Assembly: GCF_014643835.1 (NCBI RefSeq)
Contig: NZ_BMKD01000003.1
Coordinates: forward strand, 124,001 to 188,000
DNA: 64,000 nt
Reading direction: 5' to 3'
Origin: Mucilaginibacter rubeus
GTDB lineage: Bacteria > Bacteroidota > Bacteroidia > Sphingobacteriales > Sphingobacteriaceae
In this document: positions 17,158 through 25,988 of the stretch, piece after piece
Numbering within the stretch: the first letter of the stretch is position 1
Layout of the letters: every line of letters starts with the position of its first letter
The notes under the pieces: generated by a model
Told to the model about the DNA's origin: nothing
Seen by the model: the letters and a program-made list of their open reading frames with translations, nothing else
Databases searched by the model: none
Position numbers and translations under genes: made by a program

Positions 17158-18093
17158 TCACCCCAAATAAGTAGTATAACCAAGCGTAGCATTGGCCCCT
17201 GCTCCGCCGATAACCAATTTTTGCGAGGCAGGATCGGCAAGAAGGTTCAATTGCACTTCGGTGCCTAAAGGTATAAAGTAGGATAATAATACATCAATAG
17301 CTTTTGCAGCAGATGTGCCGGGCAAAAACTCCAGCATCCGGGTGGCGCTCACCGGGCCTATGTTCATGATTAATTTTCGCTCGGCCTCAATAACCTGACC
17401 GGCAATAAAGTTTACGCCTAAAGTACCGGCGCCAAGGGCTGTTCCGCCATTTATAATGGTATTGTTTTTTTGCTTCGGGTATACCGTTTTGTAATGCAAT
17501 GATAAAGGTACATTGAACATCATATTAATGATACTGCTTACAAAATTTATATTATTGCGCTGCTCATGTATTACAGGTAAAACATGTATTAAAATAAGCA
17601 TCTGCTTTTTTGTAAAACACTCAAACTCCTGCCATTCCGTTAAAAATATATTGATCAGCTCATCGTATTCATTTTTTTTGTCGAGCCGGTTTTCATAAAG
17701 TTCGACCAGTGTTCTGAAATAGTTAAGCTCGGCCTCAAATGGGGCAAAAAAGCGGCGGGTTTGTTTTTCTTCTTCGCGGCGGGCTTTAATATCTTTGATC
17801 ATGTCCTCCTCGGTGATCATCACACTCGAAGCAGGCGGCCGGTGAAACAATCCCTCGGGCAGCATATCATAAAAGCCATCGCGGTTAACCCAAATGGTGG
17901 TTACTTGTTTTTTATCTTCACTTTTTTTATCAACGGTTATGCCTGCTATCTCCTTATCATAGGCACGCTTTTTAGGGCCTTTGGGCAGTATCATTACATC
18001 ACCGGTACTAACCATTTCATTTTCAATAATTTCGGCCGCTATAGCTGCCGCTTTAAAGTCGGTATCAATTTGATTAGGCTTTTTTATTCTCAT
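17158..18093 (-). CDS. tssG: T6SS baseplate protein TssG (subtype iii)
   Basis: This 311-residue cytoplasmic protein is predicted to join TssE, TssF and TssK in the T6SS baseplate wedge. Recognition rests on the TssG-like C-terminal half (FNVPLSLHYKTVYPKQ, the LGAGTLGVNFIAGQ turn and the NIGPVSATRMLEFLPG segment) and on context: it is divergent from tssN and tssK. It has no signal peptide or membrane segment. Subtype iii TssG proteins diverge strongly from proteobacterial ones. It lies more than 19 kb from its usual partners tssF and tssE, which is unusual. Confidence 0.78.
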   Translation of the reverse strand: MRIKKPNQIDTDFKAAAIAAEIIENEMVSTGDVMILPKGPKKRAYDKEIAGITVDKKSEDKKQVTTIWVNRDGFYDMLPEGLFHRPPASSVMITEEDMIKDIKARREEEKQTRRFFAPFEAELNYFRTLVELYENRLDKKNEYDELINIFLTEWQEFECFTKKQMLILIHVLPVIHEQRNNINFVSSIINMMFNVPLSLHYKTVYPKQKNNTIINGGTALGAGTLGVNFIAGQVIEAERKLIMNIGPVSATRMLEFLPGTSAAKAIDVLLSYFIPLGTEVQLNLLADPASQKLVIGGAGANATLGYTTYLG

Positions 18094-18206
18094 TTGTGAT
18101 TTAAATAATTGATGCTATCCAAAACAATAACCAATATTATCGGTAATTGATTATACTAAATTGAAATTTATATAAGATAGCTGCCCGGCCTACATATTTA
18201 ATACTC
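18094..18206. promoter_or_regulatory. divergent promoter region, tssG / tssN
   Basis: This AT-rich gap of 113 bases separates divergent T6SS transcripts and must hold both promoters. I see no convincing Bacteroidota -7 (TAnnTTTG) box or Shine-Dalgarno site. Individual elements cannot be placed. Confidence 0.45.
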
Positions 18207-19100
18207 ATGAACCTTAAATCGTTTTTTATAAGTTATCTGATAGCTCCTGTCCTGTTCTTCATTGCCGCGCTGATCATGTCGGTGGTGAACAAGAAAAACA
18301 AATACCTAAGCAACAGGCGCCTTATCATCACTTTACTTTTAACGGCTGTTATATTGGGAGTTCCGGGTTTTTTGGGCTTTTTAGGTATGCAGTTTATGCC
18401 GTGGGGGTACTTATTTTGCCAACTGATATATTTAGGTATGGGTGTATTTTACACCTGGCTTGCAGGCAAATACCATGAAGATCAGTTTCTTGATAAAAAA
18501 TGGTTTTTCCTCGTGGCTTCTTTAATATCATGCTTGCTGGGGATGTTTCTTTTCAAGCTGGCATTTAATTGGCTTAATGATATGCAATATGGCCTGTGGG
18601 CCTCAACCAGTATCCTAATATTTTTATTACCGCCGGTTTTTTGGTGGGGGTACATCGCCTTTTTAAGTATTCCGCTCGAAATTTACAAGGTTTGGCAATA
18701 TCCCCGTACGCCTGAAGAGATCAGCATGGAACACCTGGATTTTGACAGGCTGATGGTGCTCGAGCTCGAGCTGTATAAAAGCACCGATGATCCTGAACCG
18801 CTTAAAGTAAAGGCCAAAGCACCGCCAAATATGAACTTTGGCCAGTGGTTTCAAAAGTTTATTGATGATTATAATCTTAAATTTCCAAAATCAACGGTGC
18901 AGTATAAGCTTAATAATAATGAAAGCTATAAGTGGATCTTTTATATTAAGCCGTCGTTTTTTAAGCAACGCCACTTTATCGACCCGGACCTTAATATTAC
19001 AGAAAACCGGATAACCGAATCGGTAACCATATTTGCCAAACGTGTATCGGAAGTGGTAAGTGAACCCGCCCGTACCGGTGATCAGGCCATTTACCTGTAA
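18207..19100 (+). CDS. tssN: T6SS membrane-complex protein TssN
   Basis: This is a 297-residue inner-membrane protein with about five hydrophobic segments in the first ~160 residues, then a cytoplasmic domain of ~130 residues (from about EISMEHLDFDRL). This matches TssN of Bacteroidota T6SS, which links the TssNQOPR membrane complex to the baseplate and replaces the TssJLM complex of Proteobacteria. It precedes tssK by 21 bases and is separated from tssQOPR by about 21 kb here, whereas in Bacteroides fragilis these genes lie in one T6SS locus. Confidence 0.87.
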   Translation: MNLKSFFISYLIAPVLFFIAALIMSVVNKKNKYLSNRRLIITLLLTAVILGVPGFLGFLGMQFMPWGYLFCQLIYLGMGVFYTWLAGKYHEDQFLDKKWFFLVASLISCLLGMFLFKLAFNWLNDMQYGLWASTSILIFLLPPVFWWGYIAFLSIPLEIYKVWQYPRTPEEISMEHLDFDRLMVLELELYKSTDDPEPLKVKAKAPPNMNFGQWFQKFIDDYNLKFPKSTVQYKLNNNESYKWIFYIKPSFFKQRHFIDPDLNITENRITESVTIFAKRVSEVVSEPARTGDQAIYL

Positions 19101-19121
19101 ACTTGATTAAAACAAAAAAAC

Positions 19122-20261
19122 ATGATCAGCCCACTAAAACATAAACCTGTGAACTGGATAGATGGAATGAAAATTTCCAGCGCACATTTTGTTAATACTG
19201 ATAATTTTATTCATGATATAGTACGCGATGCCAATTCGCTGCCGCTCAACAATAATAATTTCGGGCTGCTTCCACCCGCACAAGGGCAAAGCTCATCGCT
19301 GGATATCCAGATCACCGAACGGGCATCAGGCCAGGTGCAGGTAACTTTAAACCAGTGTAACGCCATTACTGCCGAAGGTTTCAGGATTGATATTACCCGT
19401 GCCGAACAACCGTTAACATTTAGCCATTATTTTGGCCAGGAAACTATCAATGAAGCATCAGAAACCTATTATGTGCTGCTTACCGTAAACCCCTTTGAAC
19501 GTGTACCCTCAGGCACACCCGACCCGGAAGAACAGCCCATCCGCTATCCTGATATCAGCAAACATTACAGTATCACTGTTTTGCCGGCGTCACAACTGAA
19601 CAGCATCGGGGCGCATTTTATGGAGGTTGGTAAATTTGTACGAAGCGGAAGCTCCTTTCAGGCCAATGTAACCTATATCCCGCCATGTACCGCGCTGATA
19701 AGCCATGCCGGCCTCATGACCTATTATGAAAACTTTGGGGCACAGATCAACAACCTTCAGCTGCTTTCGTTCCGTATTATTGACAAGATCACCTCGAAAG
19801 ATTCGGTATCTACCATCGGTAAAAATGTGAAGCTGCTGTGCGATAAAATGCTTGATTATATCGCGAGGATCTATTTTTCATACCGAAACCTGATCTATCT
19901 TCAGCCGCCTATCCAACTGGTTTCCTGCTTTTCAGAAATGGCACATCTGTTTTTCAGTACCGTTAAAAGCATGCCGGGAGCAGAAAGGGAAGAATTGCTT
20001 AAATATTTTTATGAATGGAAGGATGTAACACCCGGTAACTTTGAAGAGCTTTTAGCCCGTTTAATCGAAATAGTTTATAATCATCATGAGATAAACTCGT
20101 CAATGACAGCGATTGATGAATTTATGCGGGTAATTGTTGCCCTGTGGAATAAGCTTAGTACATTAGAATACATAGGCCAACGCAAAGAGAACATTGTAGT
20201 TGCCGAGCAGCAAGCCATACAAACCATTCAAACTAAACGTACCTGGACATTGCTTGATTAA
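19122..20261 (+). CDS. tssK: T6SS baseplate protein TssK
   Basis: This 379-residue protein is the baseplate component that connects the wedge to the membrane complex. It starts HKPVNWIDGMKISSAHF, the TssK N-terminal signature (W..G-M..S..HF). A beta-sandwich head follows, and helical neck and C-terminal regions run from about residue 200. It is cytoplasmic. It lies directly downstream of tssN, so the connector and its membrane partner are co-transcribed. The transcript ends in a hairpin shared with the converging ankyrin gene. Confidence 0.87.
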   Translation: MISPLKHKPVNWIDGMKISSAHFVNTDNFIHDIVRDANSLPLNNNNFGLLPPAQGQSSSLDIQITERASGQVQVTLNQCNAITAEGFRIDITRAEQPLTFSHYFGQETINEASETYYVLLTVNPFERVPSGTPDPEEQPIRYPDISKHYSITVLPASQLNSIGAHFMEVGKFVRSGSSFQANVTYIPPCTALISHAGLMTYYENFGAQINNLQLLSFRIIDKITSKDSVSTIGKNVKLLCDKMLDYIARIYFSYRNLIYLQPPIQLVSCFSEMAHLFFSTVKSMPGAEREELLKYFYEWKDVTPGNFEELLARLIEIVYNHHEINSSMTAIDEFMRVIVALWNKLSTLEYIGQRKENIVVAEQQAIQTIQTKRTWTLLD

Positions 20262-20290
20262 GTATGGTTAAAAGGTTTCAATAAAATAAA

Positions 20291-20321
20291 TGCCTGCCGT
20301 TTCCATATATTGCGGCAGGCA
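20291..20321. terminator. bidirectional hairpin between tssK and ankyrin gene
   Basis: Arms TGCCTGCCG (20291-20299) and CGGCAGGCA (20313-20321) are exact complements with a 13-base loop. A-rich sequence lies on the left and T-containing sequence on the right, as expected for a terminator working from both sides. Confidence 0.75.
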
Positions 20322-20346
20322 CTCTTCATAAACCAGTATTGTTTTA

Positions 20347-21324
20347 TTACCGGCTTTCGGCACCCGCCATTAACAGTTGTTCCAGTATTTCGGTATAACC
20401 GCGCTCACTGGCAAAATCCATAGCGTGCCGGCCGTTATTATCTACAGCGTTTACATCAGCGTTGTTTTCTATTAAAAAAGCTGTAAAATCATTAAATCCG
20501 CACTGTGCTGCCAGGATAAGCGGAGTTTCGCTAAAGCTGTTGCGCGAGTTGATCTCGGCCCCTGCCTCAAGCAACATTTTGCCAAGATGATAGTTGCCCA
20601 TACCCGCCGCGTAGTGCAGTGCCGAATTACCATTCTGTACATGCAGGTTAACATCGGCGCCATTTTTAATCAACAGTCCGGCTACGTGTATATTGGAGTT
20701 ATTAACTGCAAATATCAGCGGACTAACGCCGTCGTTATTTAATCCGTTTACATCCCATATGCCCGACTTGAGCAAGGCGCTTATCGTTTCGCTATGGTTA
20801 TTATAAACCGCCTGGTGAAGCGGCGTGTTGCCGTTGTCATCTCTTTGCGCGGTTTCACCGGCCGACAATTTTGCAACCAGGTCGCGCATACCGTTGGCAG
20901 TAGCGTGATCGAGCAAACTGTAACCGGCATTGTCTTTAACGGCGATATCGGCGCCTAATGAGATCAGGTAAAGCGAGGTTTCTGTTTTACCCGCAAGTAC
21001 AGCATAAAAAAGAGGTGTTTGCCCGTGGTTATTACCGGCATTCACATCGGCACCGGCATCAGTTAATAATTTAATCAGGTCTTTACTGCCGCTGCGCGAT
21101 GCACAATGCAGGGGTGTTTCGCTTAGGTTATTGCCCAGGTTAACATCGGCGCCGGCATCTATAAGCATTTTGGCAATATCCCTTGCACTTTTTAAGCATA
21201 CATAATATAAGGGTGTATTGCCCAGGCTATCGCGTTTGTCAACATTAATCCCTCCCTTTTTCAGGAATGTTTGCACTATCCCTTTTTGTGCGTTTTTACA
21301 CGCGTTTAAAAACATATTATCCAT
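20347..21324 (-). CDS. ankyrin-repeat protein A
   Basis: This 325-residue protein is made almost wholly of about nine ankyrin repeats. Each shows the G-TPLHxA...(I/L)LLxxGADVN pattern, for instance DAGADVNAGNNHGQTPLFYA. It has no signal peptide, so it is probably cytoplasmic and acts by protein binding. It is the last of three minus-strand genes (helical-repeat protein, ankyrin B, ankyrin A) with short gaps of 2 and 20 bases. It converges on tssK. Ankyrin proteins occur as immunity proteins or chaperones near T6SS genes in other bacteria; no toxin gene lies next to it here, so the function is open. Confidence 0.88.
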   Translation of the reverse strand: MDNMFLNACKNAQKGIVQTFLKKGGINVDKRDSLGNTPLYYVCLKSARDIAKMLIDAGADVNLGNNLSETPLHCASRSGSKDLIKLLTDAGADVNAGNNHGQTPLFYAVLAGKTETSLYLISLGADIAVKDNAGYSLLDHATANGMRDLVAKLSAGETAQRDDNGNTPLHQAVYNNHSETISALLKSGIWDVNGLNNDGVSPLIFAVNNSNIHVAGLLIKNGADVNLHVQNGNSALHYAAGMGNYHLGKMLLEAGAEINSRNSFSETPLILAAQCGFNDFTAFLIENNADVNAVDNNGRHAMDFASERGYTEILEQLLMAGAESR

Positions 21325-21344
21325 AGATATCTATTTATTACAGG

Positions 21345-22781
21345 CTATGCAAGCATCAGTTTAACAACAGCTTCGTTATTATGCTGAACTGCTACATCAA
21401 CCGCTGTTTGACCGGCATTATTTACATTTTCAATCGTCGATCTGTCTTTATCCAACAACAACGAAACTATCTTTTTGCCCGACATTTTATCACCATTTGC
21501 AGCAGCGTACATCAATGCGGTGTTACCGGTTTTATCGGCGTAGGTGGTATCGGCATTATTGTCAAGCAGCAGTTCGGCAATATTGTATTTAATTTCATTT
21601 CCTTTTTGTGCAAAATTCATCAGCGGTGTTTTGCCCCAAACGTTAGGTTTATTAATATCGCAGCCAGCTTCAACCAATTCTTCTGCCAGTACAATATTTA
21701 AATCGGCCAGGTAACCGGCCTGGCATACTATGTTTAAAGCAGTATCACCATCGTTATTTACCGCTGCGTCAAGATCAAGTCCGTGCCTGATCAATATGCG
21801 CAGCATTTTCACAATATCTTTCAGGTCGCGGCTCATGCCCCTTCCAAAATTACTCACGGCCTTTGTAAGCAGTATAAAAACAGCGGTATCACCATTACCT
21901 GTCCTGAAATTCACATCTCCGCCACCTTCGGCCAGTAAACGGACCATTGGCTCTGAGGGATACTCGCAGGCCAGCATTAAAGGTGTGCGTTTGTACTGAT
22001 CAGAAAAATCATCCAGGTCTGCACCGGCTTTGATAAGTGCTTCCACGGCTGTGAAGTCACGGTTCAATACAGCTTCATGAATGCTCATCCCTCCGGTAGC
22101 TATGTCGGTTTCATCGCCCGATAGCAGTGCAGCTATTTCCTTTACCCCGCTGCGTTGCGCGTAAGTAAGGGGCGTTGTATCAAATATGTCTTTATCTTCT
22201 GTATCAATGCCGCTGTTTTCTATCAATATCTTTACAGTTTTTGTTGCTGCATCTATGGCTCCGGGTATGGTTTTGCGATGGACGAGTTTATCACAGATAA
22301 CATGTAAAAGATTTTTCCCCTCCGATTCCGTTGCATCCATCTTTACGCCGGCATTGCCCATAGCCTCGATAAAAGGGTACATATATAACTGGCCGGCCTC
22401 AAAATAGGCTAACTTGCCCGAATCGTTCTTCTTTTTAGGGTTGATACCGAGTTCCAGCAGCGCAGTGGCGGTATCAAATATTTTCTTCGCCTTATCCTCA
22501 GGTGAAGTACCCTGCAAATCAAACCTGGTGCCAGTGAGTGCGTGCAAAGCCGTGTTGCCGTATTTGTCGGCCGCGGGTTTCAAACCCGCACCAGCTAAAA
22601 ACCGGATGGCTTCCGGATCGGTAAAACGGGCTGCAAGGTGGAACAGGTTTTCTTCCTGCTCATTTACAATATTAATATCGGTTAAATCCTTATACATGCC
22701 CATCACATCAATGGCATTGGGCGCCGGATTAAACATGTTACGATGATAGGCATCCCTGATCTGGTTAAATTCGTTTGTCAT
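21345..22781 (-). CDS. ankyrin-repeat protein B
   Basis: This is a 478-residue protein of ankyrin repeats throughout, with about ten recognisable units (for example LIKAGADLDDFSDQYKRTPL and LLLDNNADTTYADKTGNTAL) and some degenerate ones. The N-terminal ~60 residues are not repeat-like. No secretion signal is seen. It lies two bases after the helical-repeat gene and 20 bases before ankyrin A, which indicates one transcript. The two ankyrin proteins differ in repeat phase and spacing, so they look like old paralogues. Their role in the secretion system is unknown. Confidence 0.88.
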   Translation of the reverse strand: MTNEFNQIRDAYHRNMFNPAPNAIDVMGMYKDLTDINIVNEQEENLFHLAARFTDPEAIRFLAGAGLKPAADKYGNTALHALTGTRFDLQGTSPEDKAKKIFDTATALLELGINPKKKNDSGKLAYFEAGQLYMYPFIEAMGNAGVKMDATESEGKNLLHVICDKLVHRKTIPGAIDAATKTVKILIENSGIDTEDKDIFDTTPLTYAQRSGVKEIAALLSGDETDIATGGMSIHEAVLNRDFTAVEALIKAGADLDDFSDQYKRTPLMLACEYPSEPMVRLLAEGGGDVNFRTGNGDTAVFILLTKAVSNFGRGMSRDLKDIVKMLRILIRHGLDLDAAVNNDGDTALNIVCQAGYLADLNIVLAEELVEAGCDINKPNVWGKTPLMNFAQKGNEIKYNIAELLLDNNADTTYADKTGNTALMYAAANGDKMSGKKIVSLLLDKDRSTIENVNNAGQTAVDVAVQHNNEAVVKLMLA

Positions 22782-22783
22782 AT

Positions 22784-23275
22784 TTAAATTCTTTCTTTAG
22801 CTATCTGCAGCGCATCGGCAATGTTTTTATAATTTTTGTGCGCAATGGGGGTAGCAATCTCAATAACCTTTTGATATACTTCAAGCTGCAGCCAGCAATC
22901 TGTTTTAATCCGCGTGATATTATCCTTCGCCAACTCAGTAAACAAGGCAATATATTTTGACGTAAGAGGCAGTTTGTATTCATCTGCAAGATTTTGCTTT
23001 TCCCTGATGGCTTTGTAAAAATTATCGCTGTTAAGGCTCATCCCGCCCTGATCAATCGGCATTAACATCCGGGCCTTATCAAGGCATACCAGTGTTTCAC
23101 GATAGCTGCCAAGCCAGTAAAAACATAAAGCCAGGTTAAACATACCTGCCGGCCGCTGGGGCGTTTCCGTTTTTAAAAGCAGGTATGCTTCGGCGTAACG
23201 GCCCTGGTAAATCAGGTTAATAATTAAAAGCTCTTCAGCACCCTCCGGAGGCACCTGTGATGATTGTAGCAGCAT
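22784..23275 (-). CDS. small TPR-like protein
   Basis: This 163-residue all-helical protein shows TPR-like segments (YAEAYLLLKTE, then GMFNLALCFYWLGSYRETLVCLDKA). It has no signal peptide or membrane span. It is first in the operon with ankyrin B and A. Such a small helical-repeat protein could be a partner or chaperone for the ankyrin proteins. No family was recognised with certainty. Confidence 0.7.
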   Translation of the reverse strand: MLLQSSQVPPEGAEELLIINLIYQGRYAEAYLLLKTETPQRPAGMFNLALCFYWLGSYRETLVCLDKARMLMPIDQGGMSLNSDNFYKAIREKQNLADEYKLPLTSKYIALFTELAKDNITRIKTDCWLQLEVYQKVIEIATPIAHKNYKNIADALQIAKERI

Positions 23276-23411
23276 AAAGCCTGTTGAATTGATTTAAACC
23301 CGGAAAGCCGACATTTGTTGGCGGTCCGGGTTCGTTAATTAAAATATAGTGACAGGTAAAAGGTAAAAATGACTTTCCGGACATCGCCGTTTGCTTGCCT
23401 TTGTATGAGAA

Positions 23412-23744
23412 TTATTTGGAGAAATCAAATTTGCCTTCAAACAATTTACCCACCACCGGCAAGGGTTTAATAGCTTCATTATTGGCGGTTATAATACCCA
23501 GCAGCAGCAATACAAACGTAAGGGCACTGATAACCAGCGATACAACCGAAAGGGCCGGTATAATAGCTGCTAATACCGCGAGAGCAACTCCCAGGATGAC
23601 TGATAAAATAATGAGGCCGAGCGACTGCCCAAGGTGATAATTAACCAAAGGACTTTTATCAACGCGCTTTTTATATTCAAGATAAGATATGATCCAACCA
23701 ATAATAGTGATGTAAGCCACAATGGACATGCTTTTGTTTGTCAT
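23412..23744 (-). CDS. DUF4870-type small membrane protein
   Basis: This protein of about 110 residues, counted from the ATG at 23744, has two or three membrane segments (IVAYITIIGWIISYLEYKK, LIILSVILGVALAVLAAIIPALS, LVISALTFVLLLLGIITA). NYHLGQSLGL in the first loop matches DUF4870 proteins, which have unknown function. A longer in-frame start at 23816 adds 24 poorly conserved residues and was not used. It is separated from the T6SS-linked operon and from the regulator gene. Confidence 0.75.
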   Translation of the reverse strand: MTNKSMSIVAYITIIGWIISYLEYKKRVDKSPLVNYHLGQSLGLIILSVILGVALAVLAAIIPALSVVSLVISALTFVLLLLGIITANNEAIKPLPVVGKLFEGKFDFSK

Positions 23745-23958
23745 AACTTTTTGTTTTTTAAGGTTAAACGATAAATGATGTGACCCAAAATTAGCTGCCC
23801 ATATACCCTCACTCAAAAAAAAGGGCGACTACAAGCCGTCTACAATCTTGATTGACAGCGTCTACAAATCATCTACAACAATTACTTAAACTTCTGTGTT
23901 ATAATGCTGATAATTAATTATCAGCTTAATACCCAAAGCAAGAAATAATACCTTTTAT

Positions 23959-25884
23959 ATGCCTTTGAAGAATAAAGTCGCCGCAATAACCTCCTTTTTT
24001 TTAGTATCATACACAACCATAGCCCAGGCCCAATCACTCGTAACTGATTCTTTACAGCAAGTTTTAAAAACTGCCGGTAACCACGAAAAACCGGTTGTAA
24101 TGGCCGAACTTGCCCGGGCCACCGTTGAAAAAAACATTGATGCATCCATAGCAAACGCAGGCAAGGCCCTAACCATGGCAAAAGAGAACGCCGATGCCGG
24201 TGCAGCCGCTTTTTGTTATGCTACCATGGGGTATTTGCTAATGCAGAAAAACCAGCAACACAGGGCTTCCCTTTTTATCGACAGCGCGGTGCAGATTGCC
24301 GTAAAATCAAAAAATAACGTGCTGGTTTCTTTTGCCTGGCTGCGCAAAGGCTGGCTGGAACTGGTAAAAGGAAATAATGAAAAGGCCATGTCAGGTTTGC
24401 TGAAAGCCGAACAACTAATACAATACGCCGACGGTCGGCGCGCATTTAGCTATAAGACGCTCATCAACCATTACATCGCCAGTATTTACGCTTATGGCAG
24501 CGATACCCTTAAACAGCGCAAATACGCGTACGATTGCCTTTCGGCGGCTAAGCAAAGCTTATATTCGGATGATTTATTGTTAGGTTACATGACGCTGGGC
24601 CACAGTTTTTTCTCCGCATTTGAAAAGAATAGGTCCAGGCGTGCGCTGCTTGATTCGTCAATGGTATATTACCGGATTGCGTTAGCCACCTACCGGCATA
24701 ATGCAGAAAAAATACTTTTGCAAAGTAACGCTTCGGCAACGGCCCTTAATATTGCAAACAGTTATTTCAAATACTATCCTTCCGCTTATAAAGACAGCGC
24801 TTATAGCTATGTTAACATGGCACTTGATATTGCCAGGCGCACCAACGGTAAGGAAATTATTGCTAATTGCTACGGCATATTAAGCGAATATGCGCTCCGC
24901 GATGGGTCGCCCAAAAAGGCAGAACAATACCTGCTCACCGGCATCTCCGAATTAAAGGATTCTGCCCCGGGCGTCGCTATCACACGGTCGCGGTTAATGT
25001 TAGGACTTGCAAACGTAGCCGAAAAAAGCGGCGACAAGGCCAAAGCGCTCGATTATTACAAAAAATATATCGACTACTACAGCAAGGTATTTGACAGCCA
25101 GAAACTGGCTACCGTTCAGCAACTGGAAGAGGAATATCAATCTGTACTTAAAGAAAATGAGATTGTCCGCCTGCGCGAACGCGCCGATTTTAATAAGCAA
25201 CTCAACTGGCTTTATGTAGCTATCGGGTCGGCAAGTATTATTTTACTCGCGCTGTTGTTAAGCTCTTACCATTACAAACTAAAAGCATCGCAGCAGCAAA
25301 AACAGCTTACCGAGCAGGAGAAAGAAGAAATAAAGCTTTTGGCACAATTACAACAAGCCGAAGCCCAGCGCTTAATGCTCGAGAAACAGGAAGCCGAACT
25401 GCAGATTTCCCTGCGCGAAAAAGAACATGCCCATGCAAAAGCCCAACAGGAGTTGTTACAGGATCGTACTGAATGGCTGGAAAAAGAGTTACTGGCCGGT
25501 TCATTGAAGATTGAAGAGAAGAACGCTATACTCGAGTTGTTAAAAGAAAAATCGCGCAAAGCCGATTCACCGGCTATGGCCAGGCAGATGGGCCGTATCA
25601 TTAACCAAAACCTGCGGATGGATAAAAGTATTGATGAGCAACAGGTCATAAGTCAAAGTCGCCCCGGTTTTTTCAAAGCCCTGCAGCAGCAAGCCGAAAA
25701 CTGCCTTACCCGCCTCGACCTAAAATATTGCTCATATATTTTAATGGGGCTCGATACCAAGGAAATAGCTAACCGCCTTGGCGTTGAGCCAAAAAGTATC
25801 CGCATGGCCAGGTACAGGCTTAAACAAAAACTTAAATTAGCTAAGGACGACGATCTTGACCAATTTATTGGCAGGGTTGGTTAA
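23959..25884 (+). CDS. TPR-transmembrane-HTH transcriptional regulator
   Basis: This is a 641-residue regulator typical of Bacteroidota. A signal peptide (AITSFFLVSYTTIAQA, then QSLV) leads into periplasmic TPR repeats (about residues 30-390). One membrane helix follows at about 416-438 (LYVAIGSASIILLALLLS). A long cytoplasmic coiled coil rich in Gln, Glu and Lys leads to a C-terminal LuxR-like helix-turn-helix near residues 590-630 (LDTKEIANRLGVEPKSIRMA). It would sense an envelope signal and bind DNA directly. It lies between the ankyrin operon and mnmE; its target genes cannot be told from sequence, but T6SS block A is close. Confidence 0.88.
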   Translation: MPLKNKVAAITSFFLVSYTTIAQAQSLVTDSLQQVLKTAGNHEKPVVMAELARATVEKNIDASIANAGKALTMAKENADAGAAAFCYATMGYLLMQKNQQHRASLFIDSAVQIAVKSKNNVLVSFAWLRKGWLELVKGNNEKAMSGLLKAEQLIQYADGRRAFSYKTLINHYIASIYAYGSDTLKQRKYAYDCLSAAKQSLYSDDLLLGYMTLGHSFFSAFEKNRSRRALLDSSMVYYRIALATYRHNAEKILLQSNASATALNIANSYFKYYPSAYKDSAYSYVNMALDIARRTNGKEIIANCYGILSEYALRDGSPKKAEQYLLTGISELKDSAPGVAITRSRLMLGLANVAEKSGDKAKALDYYKKYIDYYSKVFDSQKLATVQQLEEEYQSVLKENEIVRLRERADFNKQLNWLYVAIGSASIILLALLLSSYHYKLKASQQQKQLTEQEKEEIKLLAQLQQAEAQRLMLEKQEAELQISLREKEHAHAKAQQELLQDRTEWLEKELLAGSLKIEEKNAILELLKEKSRKADSPAMARQMGRIINQNLRMDKSIDEQQVISQSRPGFFKALQQQAENCLTRLDLKYCSYILMGLDTKEIANRLGVEPKSIRMARYRLKQKLKLAKDDDLDQFIGRVG

Positions 25885-25988
25885 TGTAAGGTAGAAGTGC
25901 AGGTGAACGCCTTCAATATTAGCAAAAAGGAATAATACCTTATTTATGAATTAATGTTTAAGTGTAAGCATTTGTCAACTTGCGTAAT

